From Lactobacillus ultunensis DSM 16047 (lineage in GTDB: Bacteria > Bacillota > Bacilli > Lactobacillales > Lactobacillaceae): 46,004 nucleotides of DNA. Below the pieces are notes generated by a model. It had not been told where the DNA came from. It worked only from the letters and a program-made list of their open reading frames with translations, and searched no databases. Positions 17,036-26,370 of this stretch are shown here, one piece after another. A program made the position numbers and the translations under genes. The stretch covers positions 1 through 46,004 of the forward strand of contig NZ_AZFO01000015.1 of the NCBI RefSeq assembly GCF_001436305.1, given 5' to 3'. The number at the start of each line of letters is the position of its first letter. The stretch's first letter is position 1.

Positions 17036-19630
17036 TTACTTAGGTTCAACTTGTTGCATTTCATAAACTTCGAATTCGTCGCCGACTTTAATATCGTTGT
17101 AATCCTTAATAGTTAAACCACAATCGTTACCTTGCTTAACTTCCTTGACATCATCCTTAAATCTCTTCAATGATGCAATTTCGCCATCGTACTTAACAAT
17201 ACCGTCACGGATAACTCTAATCTTAGAATCATTCTTAACGACACCCTTGTCTACGAATGAACCGGCAATAGTACCAACCTTTGAAACCTTCCAAGTTTCA
17301 CGAACAGTAAGGTTACCGATAACCTTTTCTTCATAAGTTGGTTCAAGCATACCCTTCATAGCTGCAGTTACGTCATCAATAGCTTTGTAGATGATACTGT
17401 AAAGACGAATATCTACGCCTTCAGTTTCAGCTTGACTCTTAGCAGTTGCAGTTGGGCGAACATTGAAACCGATAATAAATGCATTTGAAGCACCAGCTAA
17501 GGTAACATCTGATTCATTAATGGCACCTACACCAGAGTGAATAATATTTACACGAACGCCCTCAACTTCGATCTTTTCAAGTGATTGTTGTAAGGCTTCA
17601 ACAGAACCTTGAACATCAGCTTTAAGAACAATGTCAACTTCCTTCATGTTTTCCTTCTTCATAGTATCGAAGAGGTTATCAAGAGTTACATGTTGAACAT
17701 TCTCACGAGACTTTTGCAAAGCTTGTTGAGCTCTAGCTTCACCAACACTTCTAGCTGTCTTTTCATCCTTAAATTCAACCAACTTATCTGCTGATTCTGG
17801 GACATCATTCAAACCAGTAATTTCAACAGGTTCTGATGGTGTAGCTTTCTTAACTTGACGACCACGATCGTTAGTCATAGTACGTACACGACCGAATGTA
17901 TCACCAACAACAATTGGATCACCAATATTCAAAGTACCTTGTTGGATCAAAACGTCGGCAACAGGTCCACGTCCACGTGATAAGCGAGCTTCAATTACAG
18001 TACCAATAGCCATTTCAGTTGGGTTGGCTTTAAGTTCCATCACATCGGCTTGAAGCAAAATCATTTGTAACAAATCATCCACATTTTGTCCAGTCTTAGC
18101 TGAAATATTAACGTAAATGGTGTCACCACCGTAATCTTCTGGAATTAAGTTGTACTTCATTAATTCTTCGGTTACGTGTTGTGGGTTAGCACCCGGCTTA
18201 TCAATCTTGTTAATAGCTACAATAATTGGCACCTTGGCACTCTTGGCATGATCAATAGCTTCAACAGTCTGAGGCATTACACCATCGTCTGCAGCAACAA
18301 CTAAGACAACAATATCAGTGATCTCAGCACCACGAGCACGCATGTTTGAAAAGGCTGCGTGTCCTGGAGTATCTAAGAAAGTAATTAAGCGATTATCCAA
18401 ACGAACTTGGTAGGCACCGATCTTCTGAGTAATACCACCAGCTTCATGAGCTGAAACATGAGTATGACGAAGACGATCAAGCAAAGTAGTTTTACCGTGG
18501 TCAACGTGTCCCATAATAGTAACAACTGGTGGACGTTTAACTTGGTTCTTAGACTTCTTTGATGCTTCCATTCTCTTGTTGTAAAGAGTATCAATATCAG
18601 AGATATCTTCATGAACCTTTTGCTTAGCATCAATATTGTATTCTGCAGCCAAAAGTTCAATTGTGTCTTTATCCAAAGATTGGTTTTGATTAGTCATTAC
18701 ACCAAGCATGAATAATTTCTTCACAATTTCAGCTGGTTCTCTATGAAGAAGCTTACCAAGATCTTGAGCATTCATACCTTCTTCATAAACTAACACATCT
18801 GGTAATGGACGTTCCTTACGCTTGGTTGGTTGCTTCTTTGGCTTTTGTTCTTGTTGACGCTTCTTATTCTTACGACGTTTTCTTTCAGAACGATCAGAAT
18901 GTTCATTATGACCATTAAAGAATTGGTTCTTACCCTTACGACCAGGTTTACCCATGTTTCTGCCGCGACCATTTCCACGTTTCTCATCTTTTGGAGCTTC
19001 AGGAATAGTTACCTTAGCAGCAACTCGTTCATTAGCTGAAGGTTGGCTCTTCTTTAAACGAGCTGGAGATGGTTTGAGAATCTTAGGACCAATAACTTTC
19101 TTTTCCACTGGTTCTGATTTTTTCTTAGTACTTTCTTTAGTTGGTTTCTTCTTATTCTTCACTGCTTGTTCTTGTTTTGGATGTTTCAATTGTTCGTGAT
19201 ATTCTTTTTTAGCTTTTTGAGCCTCACGATTTAATTGGCCCTCTTCAGCACGTTGCTTTTGCTTGAATTGCTGCAACAAAGCAGCTGCCTTTGGCTTACC
19301 CGAATTATTTTTATGATTGCGTTCATTCTTCTTTTCACGATTGCGATCATTACGACGTTTATTATTGCGTTTTCTTGCCTTCTTTGGGGCAGCATTATCT
19401 TCTTGTTTCTTTTCATTCTTACGAATTGAAGAAACTGAGATCTTAATCTTACTATTCTTTTTAGCGGGAGCGGAGTTTTGGAAACTGCTCTTTAACTTTG
19501 TAACCTGTGAATCATCTATTGATGACATATGATTTTTCACATCAAAGCCCAAATCCTTTGCTTTTTGGACTACAACTTTATTATCGACGCCAACTTCTTT
19601 TGCGACTTCATAAATTCTTTTCTTTGCCAT
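17036..19630 (-). CDS. infB: Translation initiation factor IF-2
   Basis: An 864-residue GTPase that brings fMet-tRNA to the 30S subunit. An N-terminal IF2_N module (residues 1-60) is followed by a long, very basic, low-complexity region (about 65-285). A second IF2_N module comes before the G domain with [17 protein letters not shown] and NKID. Domains II-IV follow, including QGSVEAL. The start at 19630 (MAKKRIYEV) has AAGGAGTGTG upstream; the ATG-less extension to 19648 overlaps the previous gene. It lies five bases after ylxQ. Confidence 0.98.
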   Translation of the reverse strand: MAKKRIYEVAKEVGVDNKVVVQKAKDLGFDVKNHMSSIDDSQVTKLKSSFQNSAPAKKNSKIKISVSSIRKNEKKQEDNAAPKKARKRNNKRRNDRNREKKNERNHKNNSGKPKAAALLQQFKQKQRAEEGQLNREAQKAKKEYHEQLKHPKQEQAVKNKKKPTKESTKKKSEPVEKKVIGPKILKPSPARLKKSQPSANERVAAKVTIPEAPKDEKRGNGRGRNMGKPGRKGKNQFFNGHNEHSDRSERKRRKNKKRQQEQKPKKQPTKRKERPLPDVLVYEEGMNAQDLGKLLHREPAEIVKKLFMLGVMTNQNQSLDKDTIELLAAEYNIDAKQKVHEDISDIDTLYNKRMEASKKSKNQVKRPPVVTIMGHVDHGKTTLLDRLRHTHVSAHEAGGITQKIGAYQVRLDNRLITFLDTPGHAAFSNMRARGAEITDIVVLVVAADDGVMPQTVEAIDHAKSAKVPIIVAINKIDKPGANPQHVTEELMKYNLIPEDYGGDTIYVNISAKTGQNVDDLLQMILLQADVMELKANPTEMAIGTVIEARLSRGRGPVADVLIQQGTLNIGDPIVVGDTFGRVRTMTNDRGRQVKKATPSEPVEITGLNDVPESADKLVEFKDEKTARSVGEARAQQALQKSRENVQHVTLDNLFDTMKKENMKEVDIVLKADVQGSVEALQQSLEKIEVEGVRVNIIHSGVGAINESDVTLAGASNAFIIGFNVRPTATAKSQAETEGVDIRLYSIIYKAIDDVTAAMKGMLEPTYEEKVIGNLTVRETWKVSKVGTIAGSFVDKGVVKNDSKIRVIRDGIVKYDGEIASLKRFKDDVKEVKQGNDCGLTIKDYNDIKVGDEFEVYEMQQVEPK

Positions 19631-19634
19631 CCAA

Positions 19635-19946
19635 TCACACTCCTTCATTTATTCTTTTAACTAACGCTTTGGTAAAACCAGCATCAGTTAATCCTAAAAC
19701 TTTTCGCTTTTTGCCAATTGCTTGAGACAATTCAGCAGCAGAAAACGAGTTTATTATCGGAATACTATTTTTTCTGGCTACACGATCAACTTTTTCAGCA
19801 GTATTATCATGAATATCACTGGCCATGATGATCGCTTTAATTTTTCGTCTATTAAGGTTATTAATTACAGTTTCTGCACCAGTTGTTAATTTACCAGCGC
19901 GCTCTGCTAAACCTAACAAATTAATTGCTTTTTGTCTATTCTGCAA
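19635..19946 (-). CDS. ylxQ: L7Ae-family ribosomal protein YlxQ
   Basis: A 103-residue RNA-binding protein of the L7Ae/L30e/S12e family, with [14 protein letters not shown] and an IIMASD motif. Its position between ylxR and infB is conserved across Firmicutes. It likely binds K-turn RNA in the ribosome, but the precise role is not settled. The start is a TTG at 19946, just two bases after the ylxR stop codon; no in-frame ATG gives a sensible length. Confidence 0.9.
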   Translation of the reverse strand: MQNRQKAINLLGLAERAGKLTTGAETVINNLNRRKIKAIIMASDIHDNTAEKVDRVARKNSIPIINSFSAAELSQAIGKKRKVLGLTDAGFTKALVKRINEGV

Positions 19947-19948
19947 TC

Positions 19949-20245
19949 TTATTTATCACCAAATAATTCTTTTCTTGCTTTTTGATGATCAACATAAGTA
20001 TAAAGCTCATCGTAAAAACTGTCTGGAACCTTTGCACCTAAGCTACGGTCCAACACATGTTTTTCTTTAGCAGCTTCAATCTTTGTTGGATCTAATGAAA
20101 CATATGCACCTCGTCCTGCTTTTTTACCAGTAGGATCAACAGATACATTCTTTTCCTTATCAATCACAATACGTACCAATTCCTTTTTTGGCTGCATTGT
20201 ATCGGTCAATAAATCCTTCCGCATTGGGATTTTTCTTTTTTTCAA
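19949..20245 (-). CDS. ylxR: YlxR family nucleic-acid-binding protein (DUF448)
   Basis: A 98-residue basic protein with the family pattern MKKRKIPMRKD, RIVIDKE and GRGAYV, ending after KARKELF. Reported members bind RNA or DNA and influence transcription; the role here is not shown. The usual CxxC-type positions of some YlxR proteins are absent. The start is a TTG at 20245 with AGGTGAT six bases upstream. It lies eight bases after the nusA stop. Confidence 0.92.
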   Translation of the reverse strand: MKKRKIPMRKDLLTDTMQPKKELVRIVIDKEKNVSVDPTGKKAGRGAYVSLDPTKIEAAKEKHVLDRSLGAKVPDSFYDELYTYVDHQKARKELFGDK

Positions 20246-20253
20246 AAAATCAC

Positions 20254-21450
20254 CTATTCTTCAGTATTATCATCAGCGCTTGTATTTTCATCAATATCTG
20301 ATGATGTCTTATCAGAAGCTTCTTCACTATCAGAATTCTTAGTATTTTCAGCTTCATTATTGGCATTGTTATCTGTTTCTGTAGTATTATCTGTTGACTT
20401 TTCATCGACAAATTCTACTTCAGATTCTGGACGAATATCAATCTTATATCCTGTCAAACGTGCTGCTAAACGCACATTTTGACCTTTTTTACCAATAGCA
20501 AGAGACAATTGATAATCTGGAACAATTACTAAAGCACTCTTTTCGTCTTCATCTTCACCAAATTGAACAGCAATTACTTCTGCTGGATTTAATGCATTAG
20601 CAATAAAGTCTGATGGATCATCTTCATATTTAACAATATCAATATTTTCTCCACCAAGTTCATTAACAACGTTTTGAACACGCGTACCCTTTTGACCAAC
20701 ACAAGTACCAACTGGATCAATATTTGGATCATTGGACTTAACTGCCATCTTGGTACGATCTCCAGCCTCACGAGCAATTGATACAATTTCAACAGTTCCG
20801 TCATAAATTTCAGGAACTTCTTGTTCAAATAATCTCTTAACCATATCAGGTGCAGTTCTTGAAACAGTAATTTGCGCACCTTTTGAATCAGAACCGACAT
20901 GGGTTACTAAGACACGGATTTGATCTTGTGGATTGTAAACTTCATTTGACATCTGATCACGATGAGGCATTACTGCTTCAACGTTGCCAATTTTAACATA
21001 AACAAAACGATTGTCGCGTCTTTCAACTGTACCAGTTACCAATTCATCTTCATATTGAGAATATTCATCGATAATATGGTTTCTCTCAGCTTCACGTAAG
21101 CGTTGCATGATAACTTGCTTAGCTGTTTGAGCAGCAATTCGGCCAAAATTCTTTGGTGTTACTTCAAAACGAATTTCATCGCCAACTTCATATGCACGAT
21201 TAATTGCTAAAGCATCTTTCAAACTAACTTCCAGGCGATCATCTTGAACTTCATCAACAACCGTCTTTACTGCCATGACCTTAAAGTTGCCTTTTCTTTC
21301 ATCAAAATCAACTTCAACGTTTTGTGCTTGATTATAATTCTTTTTATATGCAGCTACCAAAGCGGCCTTAATTGCATCAATAATAACATCTTGTTTAATG
21401 CCCTTGGTCTTTTCCAAAGTGGCAAACGCTTCTAGCATTTCTTTAGACAT
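20254..21450 (-). CDS. nusA: Transcription termination/antitermination factor NusA
   Basis: A 398-residue RNA polymerase-associated factor that promotes pausing and intrinsic termination. It has the N-terminal domain (MSKEMLEAFATLEKTKGI), an S1 domain around residues 130-200, and two KH domains (VGQKGTRVQ and GKKGQNVRLAARLTG). After residue 345 or so comes a tail of about 50 residues rich in Asp, Glu, Ser, Thr and Asn that B. subtilis NusA lacks. The start at 21450 was chosen from homology, because the longer open frame overlaps rimP; its ribosome-binding site (AAAGG) is far upstream. Confidence 0.96.
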   Translation of the reverse strand: MSKEMLEAFATLEKTKGIKQDVIIDAIKAALVAAYKKNYNQAQNVEVDFDERKGNFKVMAVKTVVDEVQDDRLEVSLKDALAINRAYEVGDEIRFEVTPKNFGRIAAQTAKQVIMQRLREAERNHIIDEYSQYEDELVTGTVERRDNRFVYVKIGNVEAVMPHRDQMSNEVYNPQDQIRVLVTHVGSDSKGAQITVSRTAPDMVKRLFEQEVPEIYDGTVEIVSIAREAGDRTKMAVKSNDPNIDPVGTCVGQKGTRVQNVVNELGGENIDIVKYEDDPSDFIANALNPAEVIAVQFGEDEDEKSALVIVPDYQLSLAIGKKGQNVRLAARLTGYKIDIRPESEVEFVDEKSTDNTTETDNNANNEAENTKNSDSEEASDKTSSDIDENTSADDNTEE

Positions 21451-21469
21451 AAGTTTTTGATCAGCCTTT

Positions 21470-21946
21470 CTAAAATTCAATTGCAAAACGAACATTTGCA
21501 ATTAACTTACGGGGAACAGTTAATGTTTTTCGTCTTGTCTTATCCTTTATTTCCAATACAATCTCATCATCATTATAGGACTTGAGCGTACCTTCATACA
21601 CCTTTTTATCCTCAACTTTTTGATAAAGACCAATATGAATATAATCATTCAAGGCTCTCTTCCAGTCAGCAGCAGTTTTAATTGGTCGCTCTGCACCTGG
21701 CGATGATAGCTCCAAAACATATGGCTCAGGAAAAGGATCTGGATTGAGTGAATCTAGTTTTTCTGAAACTAATTCACTCAAGGCTGCGATTTCATCAATA
21801 TCAATTCCATCTGGTTCACGATCTACGTATATACGCAAATATTTTTTACCCTTTTCTGTTACATACTCCATATCAACCAACATGTCGCCATGTTCATCGA
21901 TAATCGATTCGACAACTGGACGAACAAGATCTATAACTTTAGACAA
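21470..21946 (-). CDS. rimP: Ribosome maturation factor RimP
   Basis: A 158-residue 30S assembly factor. The N-terminal domain has [15 protein letters not shown], followed by [13 protein letters not shown] and a C-terminal SH3-like domain. The start was set at the TTG at 21946, since TCCTCC (minus GGAGGA) at 21953-21958 gives ideal spacing; the open frame to 21988 runs through a terminator hairpin. It is the first gene of the rimP-nusA-ylxR-ylxQ-infB-rbfA operon, with a leader containing a terminator. Confidence 0.95.
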   Translation of the reverse strand: MSKVIDLVRPVVESIIDEHGDMLVDMEYVTEKGKKYLRIYVDREPDGIDIDEIAALSELVSEKLDSLNPDPFPEPYVLELSSPGAERPIKTAADWKRALNDYIHIGLYQKVEDKKVYEGTLKSYNDDEIVLEIKDKTRRKTLTVPRKLIANVRFAIEF

Positions 21947-21961
21947 AAATTTTCCTCCGTA

Positions 21962-21990
21962 ATAAAAAGAGTGAGCATTACTGCTCACTC
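21962..21990 (-). terminator. Terminator hairpin after polC, inside the rimP leader
   Basis: A perfect 9-bp stem (21969-21977 with 21982-21990, GAGTGAGCA / TGCTCACTC, 4-nt loop) followed on the minus strand by TTTTTATT. It follows polC but lies downstream of the promoter at 22018-22026, so it is also in the leader of rimP-nusA. Confidence 0.85.
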
Positions 21991-22017
21991 GAATTTACCT
22001 ATTCGAACTTCTTTATT

Positions 22018-22026
22018 AGTATAACA
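22018..22026 (-). promoter_or_regulatory. Extended -10 promoter of the rimP-nusA operon
   Basis: Minus-strand TGTTATACT, about 75 nt before the rimP start. The predicted transcript starts near 22011 and must cross the hairpin at 21962-21990. Confidence 0.6.
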
Positions 22027-22057
22027 TGATTCATCAAAAAATGTAAAATCAGAATAA

Positions 22058-25000
22058 CTAGAAAAGCGATAGTTGATTTTCATCTGGCATACCGTCTAAA
22101 ACTCCATTATCTTCAAAGTAATTCATAATCGTTTGTGAAACTTTTCCACGTTTAGAGAGATCTTCTTTAGATAAGAATTTCTTTTCAGCACGAGCTGCTA
22201 CAATTTGCTTAGCAGCGTTATCACCTAGACCCGGTACAGCATTAAACGGTGCTAAAATAGTATGTTTATCTAAAATCTTAAAGTCTGTTGCTTCTGACTT
22301 ATCAATATCAACCATCTTAATCTTTATGCCTCTTTCAAGACATTCATTTGCAATTTCCAAAACAGTCAATAAGCTCTTATCTTTAGCAGAAGCATCCATT
22401 CCTTTATCCTGAATTTCCTTCATAGCAGCTTTAACTGTATTCTTACCATGACTCATTGCGACCAAATCAAACAAGTCAGCACGAACAGAAAAGTATGCAG
22501 TGTAATAAATTTCAGGATAATAAACCTTAAACCAAGCAATTCTTAAGGCCATTAGAATATAGGCTGTAGCGTGGGCTTTAGGGAACATGTACTTGATTTT
22601 TAGGCAAGACGGAATATACCAATCAGGAATATTTTTATTTTTCTTAAGTACTGCCATGTTTTCATCACTAATCCCACGACCGTGACGCACTGATTCCATA
22701 GTTGAAAAGGCAATTTCCGGCTTAACTCCCCAGTGAATTAAGTCCATCATAATGTTATCACGACAACCAATAACATCTTTCAGTTTGCAAGTTCCTTGGT
22801 TAACTAAATCTTCTGCATTTCCCAACCATACATCGGTACCATGAGACAATCCTGAAATCTGTAAAAGTTCAGAAAAAGTGGTTGGCTTAGTTTCCTCTAA
22901 CATTCCACGAACAAATCTCGTCCCAAATTCAGGAACTCCTAAGGTTCCTGTTTGTGAACCAATCTGTTCTGGTGTAACACCAAGAGCTTTTGTACTAGAA
23001 AAAAGTGACATAACACCAGGATCGTCAGGTGGAATAGTCAAAGGATCAATTCCGGACAAATCCTGTAAGTGACGAATCATAGTAGGATCATCGTGTCCCA
23101 AAATATCGAACTTCAGAATGTTATCGTGAATGGAATGGAAGTCGTAGTGAGTAATCAGCCATGCAGCATTTACATCATCAGCTGGATATGAAACCGGAGT
23201 AAAATCATAAATATCCATATCATCAGGAACAACAACAATACCAGCTGGGTGTTGACCGGTTGTTCTTTTAACTCCTCGAATACCACTAGCCAAACGATCA
23301 AGTTCAGCATTACGAAGCTTCAAATCACGTTCTTCATCAAAGTGCTTTGCATAACCATAAGCAGTCTTATCGGCAACCGTGGCAATTGTCCCCGCACGAT
23401 ATGAATTATCCGGCCCGAACATAACTCGAATGAAGTTATGGGCAACTGGCTGATAATCTCCAGAGAAGTTTAAATCGATATCAGGCACCTTATCCCCATG
23501 GAAACCTAAGAATGTCGCAAATGGAATATCCTGACCATCTTTAACTAAAGGCGTACCGCATTTAGGACAATTTTTGTCTGGGAGGTCAAAACCTGAACCA
23601 TACTCACCGTTCTCAAAGAATTGAGAATATTTACATTTAGGACAACGATAATGCGGTGCCAAAGGATTAACTTCTGTAATTCCTGACATTGTGGCAACTA
23701 AACTTGAACCAACAGAACCACGGGAACCTACCAAATATCCATCTTTGTTTGATTTAGCTACCAACCGTTGTGAAATCAGATAAATAACTGCATAAACATT
23801 AGAAATAATTGAGTTCAGTTCTAGATCAATTCGATCTTTTACAATCTTTGGCAAAGGATTTCCATAAAGTTCATACGCTTTGTCATAAGTTAATTTCTTC
23901 AGTTCTTCATCGGCATGCGCAATATGAGGTGGATATAAACCATCTTTAATTGGCTGAATCTCAGAAATTTCATCCGCAATTTTGTTGGAATTATCAATAA
24001 CAATTTCTTTTGCCACATCCTCACCTAAGAAACTAAAGGCATTCAACATTTCTTGAGTAGAATAGAAATGTAAATCTGGTTGTGGCTTGTTTCGATTAGG
24101 GTTAGAACGCTGAGCTGAAATTAAAATAGTCCGGTAAATTGCATCATGAGGTTCTACATAGTGTGCATCCCCCGTTGCAACAACTGGTTTCTTCAGTTCC
24201 TTGCCTAATTTATAAATATTGCTAATGATTTCCTCTAGTTGTTCCTCATCCTTAATCAAACCGTCTTCAATTAATTGAGAATAATTCTTAGGTGGCTGAA
24301 CTTCCAAAAAGTCATAAAACTTAGCCTTTTCACGTGCTTCATCATAGCCCTTTTGCATCATAGCCACGAAAACATCACCCTGCCAACAACCAGATCCATA
24401 AAGCAAGCCTTCATGCAAACGGGCTAGATCTGATTTTGGCGTACGTGGAATTCGATAAAAGTCCTTCGTACTTGCAATAGAAACCAACTTGTATAGATTC
24501 TTCAAACCTTTTTGGTCTTTAGCAAGAACAGTCATATGTGAAGGGCGAGCACGTTTATAAACTTCACCATGAGCTGCATAACCATTTAAGTTATTCAAAT
24601 TGTCTTCGTTGTACTTTTTCTTAAATGCATCAAGCAACTTATACATTAAATAGCCAGTAGCTTCCGCATCCTGATTAGCACGGTGGTGATGTTCCAAAGA
24701 TACATTATACTTTTTAGCCAATGAATCCAGAGTATGTCGATTCTGCTCAGGATGCAATAAACGTGAAACTTCTAGAGTATCAACGACTGGTTGAGTAATT
24801 TCTTTTAATCCAGCTCTTCTTAATGCAGCATTTACAAATCCTACATCGAATTGAACATTATGTCCACAGAGCGGACGATCACCATAAAAGTCTTGGAATT
24901 GTTTTATTACCACCGCTTCATCATCAGCCGCACTTACCATTTCATCTGTAATAGAGGTCAAATTGATAGTCTGTTCACTCAAAGGATGGTGTGGATTGAT

Positions 25001-26365
25001 AAACTTATCAAATCGTTCCAACACTTCACCATTTTTCATCTTTACAGCACCAATTTCAATAATTGTGTCATATACAGATGAAAGACCGGTAGTTTCAACG
25101 TCAAAAATAACAAATTCACGATCCTCATAAGTCATTGGAGCGGGATTTAGTACCAAAAGCGCATGATCATCAATCATGTTTGCTTCAAGTCCATAAAGGA
25201 TCTTCATCCCTGTTGCCTTACCAGTACTATATGCTTCAGGGAAAGATTGAACATCACCATGGTCTGTAATTGCAATTGCCTTCTGCCCAAACTTCTTAGC
25301 TGTTTTAATAAAATCACTTGGTGCATTAGTTGCATCTAATTGGCTCATATTAGTATGCAAATGCAATTCAACTCGTTTTTGTTCACCTTTATAGTCTTCA
25401 GTGCGACCAACATGCTCAACCGTTTCAAAACTGCTAATATTGAATACCACATCGTGTTGATATTGGTCTTCAGCAGCTCCACCTTGCATCTTAGCCCAAG
25501 TACCAGGTTTAATAGCTGACATTTGCTCAATTTGTTCCTTATCAGAAACAAATTTTTTAAAGGCAATAGAGTCACTGTAATCGGTAATTTCCCCAGTAAA
25601 GATCACTGAACCAGTCTTCAATTCACGACTTTCAATATTAAAAATATTTCCTTCAATTACGACATTTCGAGTCCCATCTTCTAGTTCTTTAATTTGCGTA
25701 ATTGGAGCATTCTCATCTAACTTGCGCTTACCATAACTAGTTCTCTTTGTTGGATATTGCCGTGGCTGAGGCTTAGGTTTTTCAGGAGTTTGTTCAAACT
25801 GTTGTTGCATATTTTTTTCATGCTCTTGATGCAACTCCTGTAAGCTTTCCATATTATTTTGCAAACTGGCTTGATCTACCTGTGTAATAAACTTCAAATT
25901 GAAAAAGCCATATTTACGCATTTCTTCAGCTAAATTATCTAAAGCTTCTTGTTCAATCATTCCATCAATTACATTATTATCAACAGGAATGACCCAACGA
26001 CCATCTTCTTTTGTTGGTTTTTGAGCCGCTAAAAATTCACGTGCAATAGTCTGCAAAACATTCGAATTTTCAACAGCATAGTGCCAATATTTTGGTAAGT
26101 ATTTATCTGATCCATCAGCTGTTCTTACAAAAAATCGTACATTTACAAAAGAAGAAAAAGTTTCTTCTATAGCTTTTCTTAATGCTACATAAGTATCGTA
26201 TTGTAATGGAGTATCAAAAAAAACGTGGATATCCCACCTGTGTTCCTTAGCGTAAACATCCACGTTTTCAATCTTTCCTTTTTGAAGAAGGTCATTATCT
26301 TCAAAACTATCAGGAAAGTGAACCTGTTTGAGCAATTTTAAGAAAAGATCGTTTTTATTTGTCAC
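22058..26365 (-). CDS. polC: DNA polymerase III alpha subunit, Gram-positive PolC type
   Basis: A 1435-residue replicative polymerase with built-in proofreading. After an N-terminal domain and an OB fold come a PHP domain (ELHLHTNMS, AITDHGDV). A DnaQ-like 3'-5' exonuclease is inserted in it (FVIFDVETTGLSS). Downstream are a zinc site (CPKCKYSQ, CPKCGTP), the catalytic PDIDLNFSG and a helix-hairpin-helix near the C-terminus. Length is typical. The start is GTG at 26365 with AGGAT about nine bases upstream, inside the end of proS. It is cotranscribed with proS. Confidence 0.98.
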   Translation of the reverse strand: MTNKNDLFLKLLKQVHFPDSFEDNDLLQKGKIENVDVYAKEHRWDIHVFFDTPLQYDTYVALRKAIEETFSSFVNVRFFVRTADGSDKYLPKYWHYAVENSNVLQTIAREFLAAQKPTKEDGRWVIPVDNNVIDGMIEQEALDNLAEEMRKYGFFNLKFITQVDQASLQNNMESLQELHQEHEKNMQQQFEQTPEKPKPQPRQYPTKRTSYGKRKLDENAPITQIKELEDGTRNVVIEGNIFNIESRELKTGSVIFTGEITDYSDSIAFKKFVSDKEQIEQMSAIKPGTWAKMQGGAAEDQYQHDVVFNISSFETVEHVGRTEDYKGEQKRVELHLHTNMSQLDATNAPSDFIKTAKKFGQKAIAITDHGDVQSFPEAYSTGKATGMKILYGLEANMIDDHALLVLNPAPMTYEDREFVIFDVETTGLSSVYDTIIEIGAVKMKNGEVLERFDKFINPHHPLSEQTINLTSITDEMVSAADDEAVVIKQFQDFYGDRPLCGHNVQFDVGFVNAALRRAGLKEITQPVVDTLEVSRLLHPEQNRHTLDSLAKKYNVSLEHHHRANQDAEATGYLMYKLLDAFKKKYNEDNLNNLNGYAAHGEVYKRARPSHMTVLAKDQKGLKNLYKLVSIASTKDFYRIPRTPKSDLARLHEGLLYGSGCWQGDVFVAMMQKGYDEAREKAKFYDFLEVQPPKNYSQLIEDGLIKDEEQLEEIISNIYKLGKELKKPVVATGDAHYVEPHDAIYRTILISAQRSNPNRNKPQPDLHFYSTQEMLNAFSFLGEDVAKEIVIDNSNKIADEISEIQPIKDGLYPPHIAHADEELKKLTYDKAYELYGNPLPKIVKDRIDLELNSIISNVYAVIYLISQRLVAKSNKDGYLVGSRGSVGSSLVATMSGITEVNPLAPHYRCPKCKYSQFFENGEYGSGFDLPDKNCPKCGTPLVKDGQDIPFATFLGFHGDKVPDIDLNFSGDYQPVAHNFIRVMFGPDNSYRAGTIATVADKTAYGYAKHFDEERDLKLRNAELDRLASGIRGVKRTTGQHPAGIVVVPDDMDIYDFTPVSYPADDVNAAWLITHYDFHSIHDNILKFDILGHDDPTMIRHLQDLSGIDPLTIPPDDPGVMSLFSSTKALGVTPEQIGSQTGTLGVPEFGTRFVRGMLEETKPTTFSELLQISGLSHGTDVWLGNAEDLVNQGTCKLKDVIGCRDNIMMDLIHWGVKPEIAFSTMESVRHGRGISDENMAVLKKNKNIPDWYIPSCLKIKYMFPKAHATAYILMALRIAWFKVYYPEIYYTAYFSVRADLFDLVAMSHGKNTVKAAMKEIQDKGMDASAKDKSLLTVLEIANECLERGIKIKMVDIDKSEATDFKILDKHTILAPFNAVPGLGDNAAKQIVAARAEKKFLSKEDLSKRGKVSQTIMNYFEDNGVLDGMPDENQLSLF

Positions 26366-26370
26366 AAAAA

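Noticed and set aside
18790-19532. Open frames on both strands inside the N-terminal part of infB
   Set aside because: The repetitive Lys/Arg/Asn codons of IF-2 leave other frames open; the products are highly biased and have no start signals.
21947-21988. Longer rimP N-terminus
   Set aside because: The extra codons are encoded by the terminator hairpin and lie ahead of an ideal GGAGGA site, so the TTG at 21946 is the better start.
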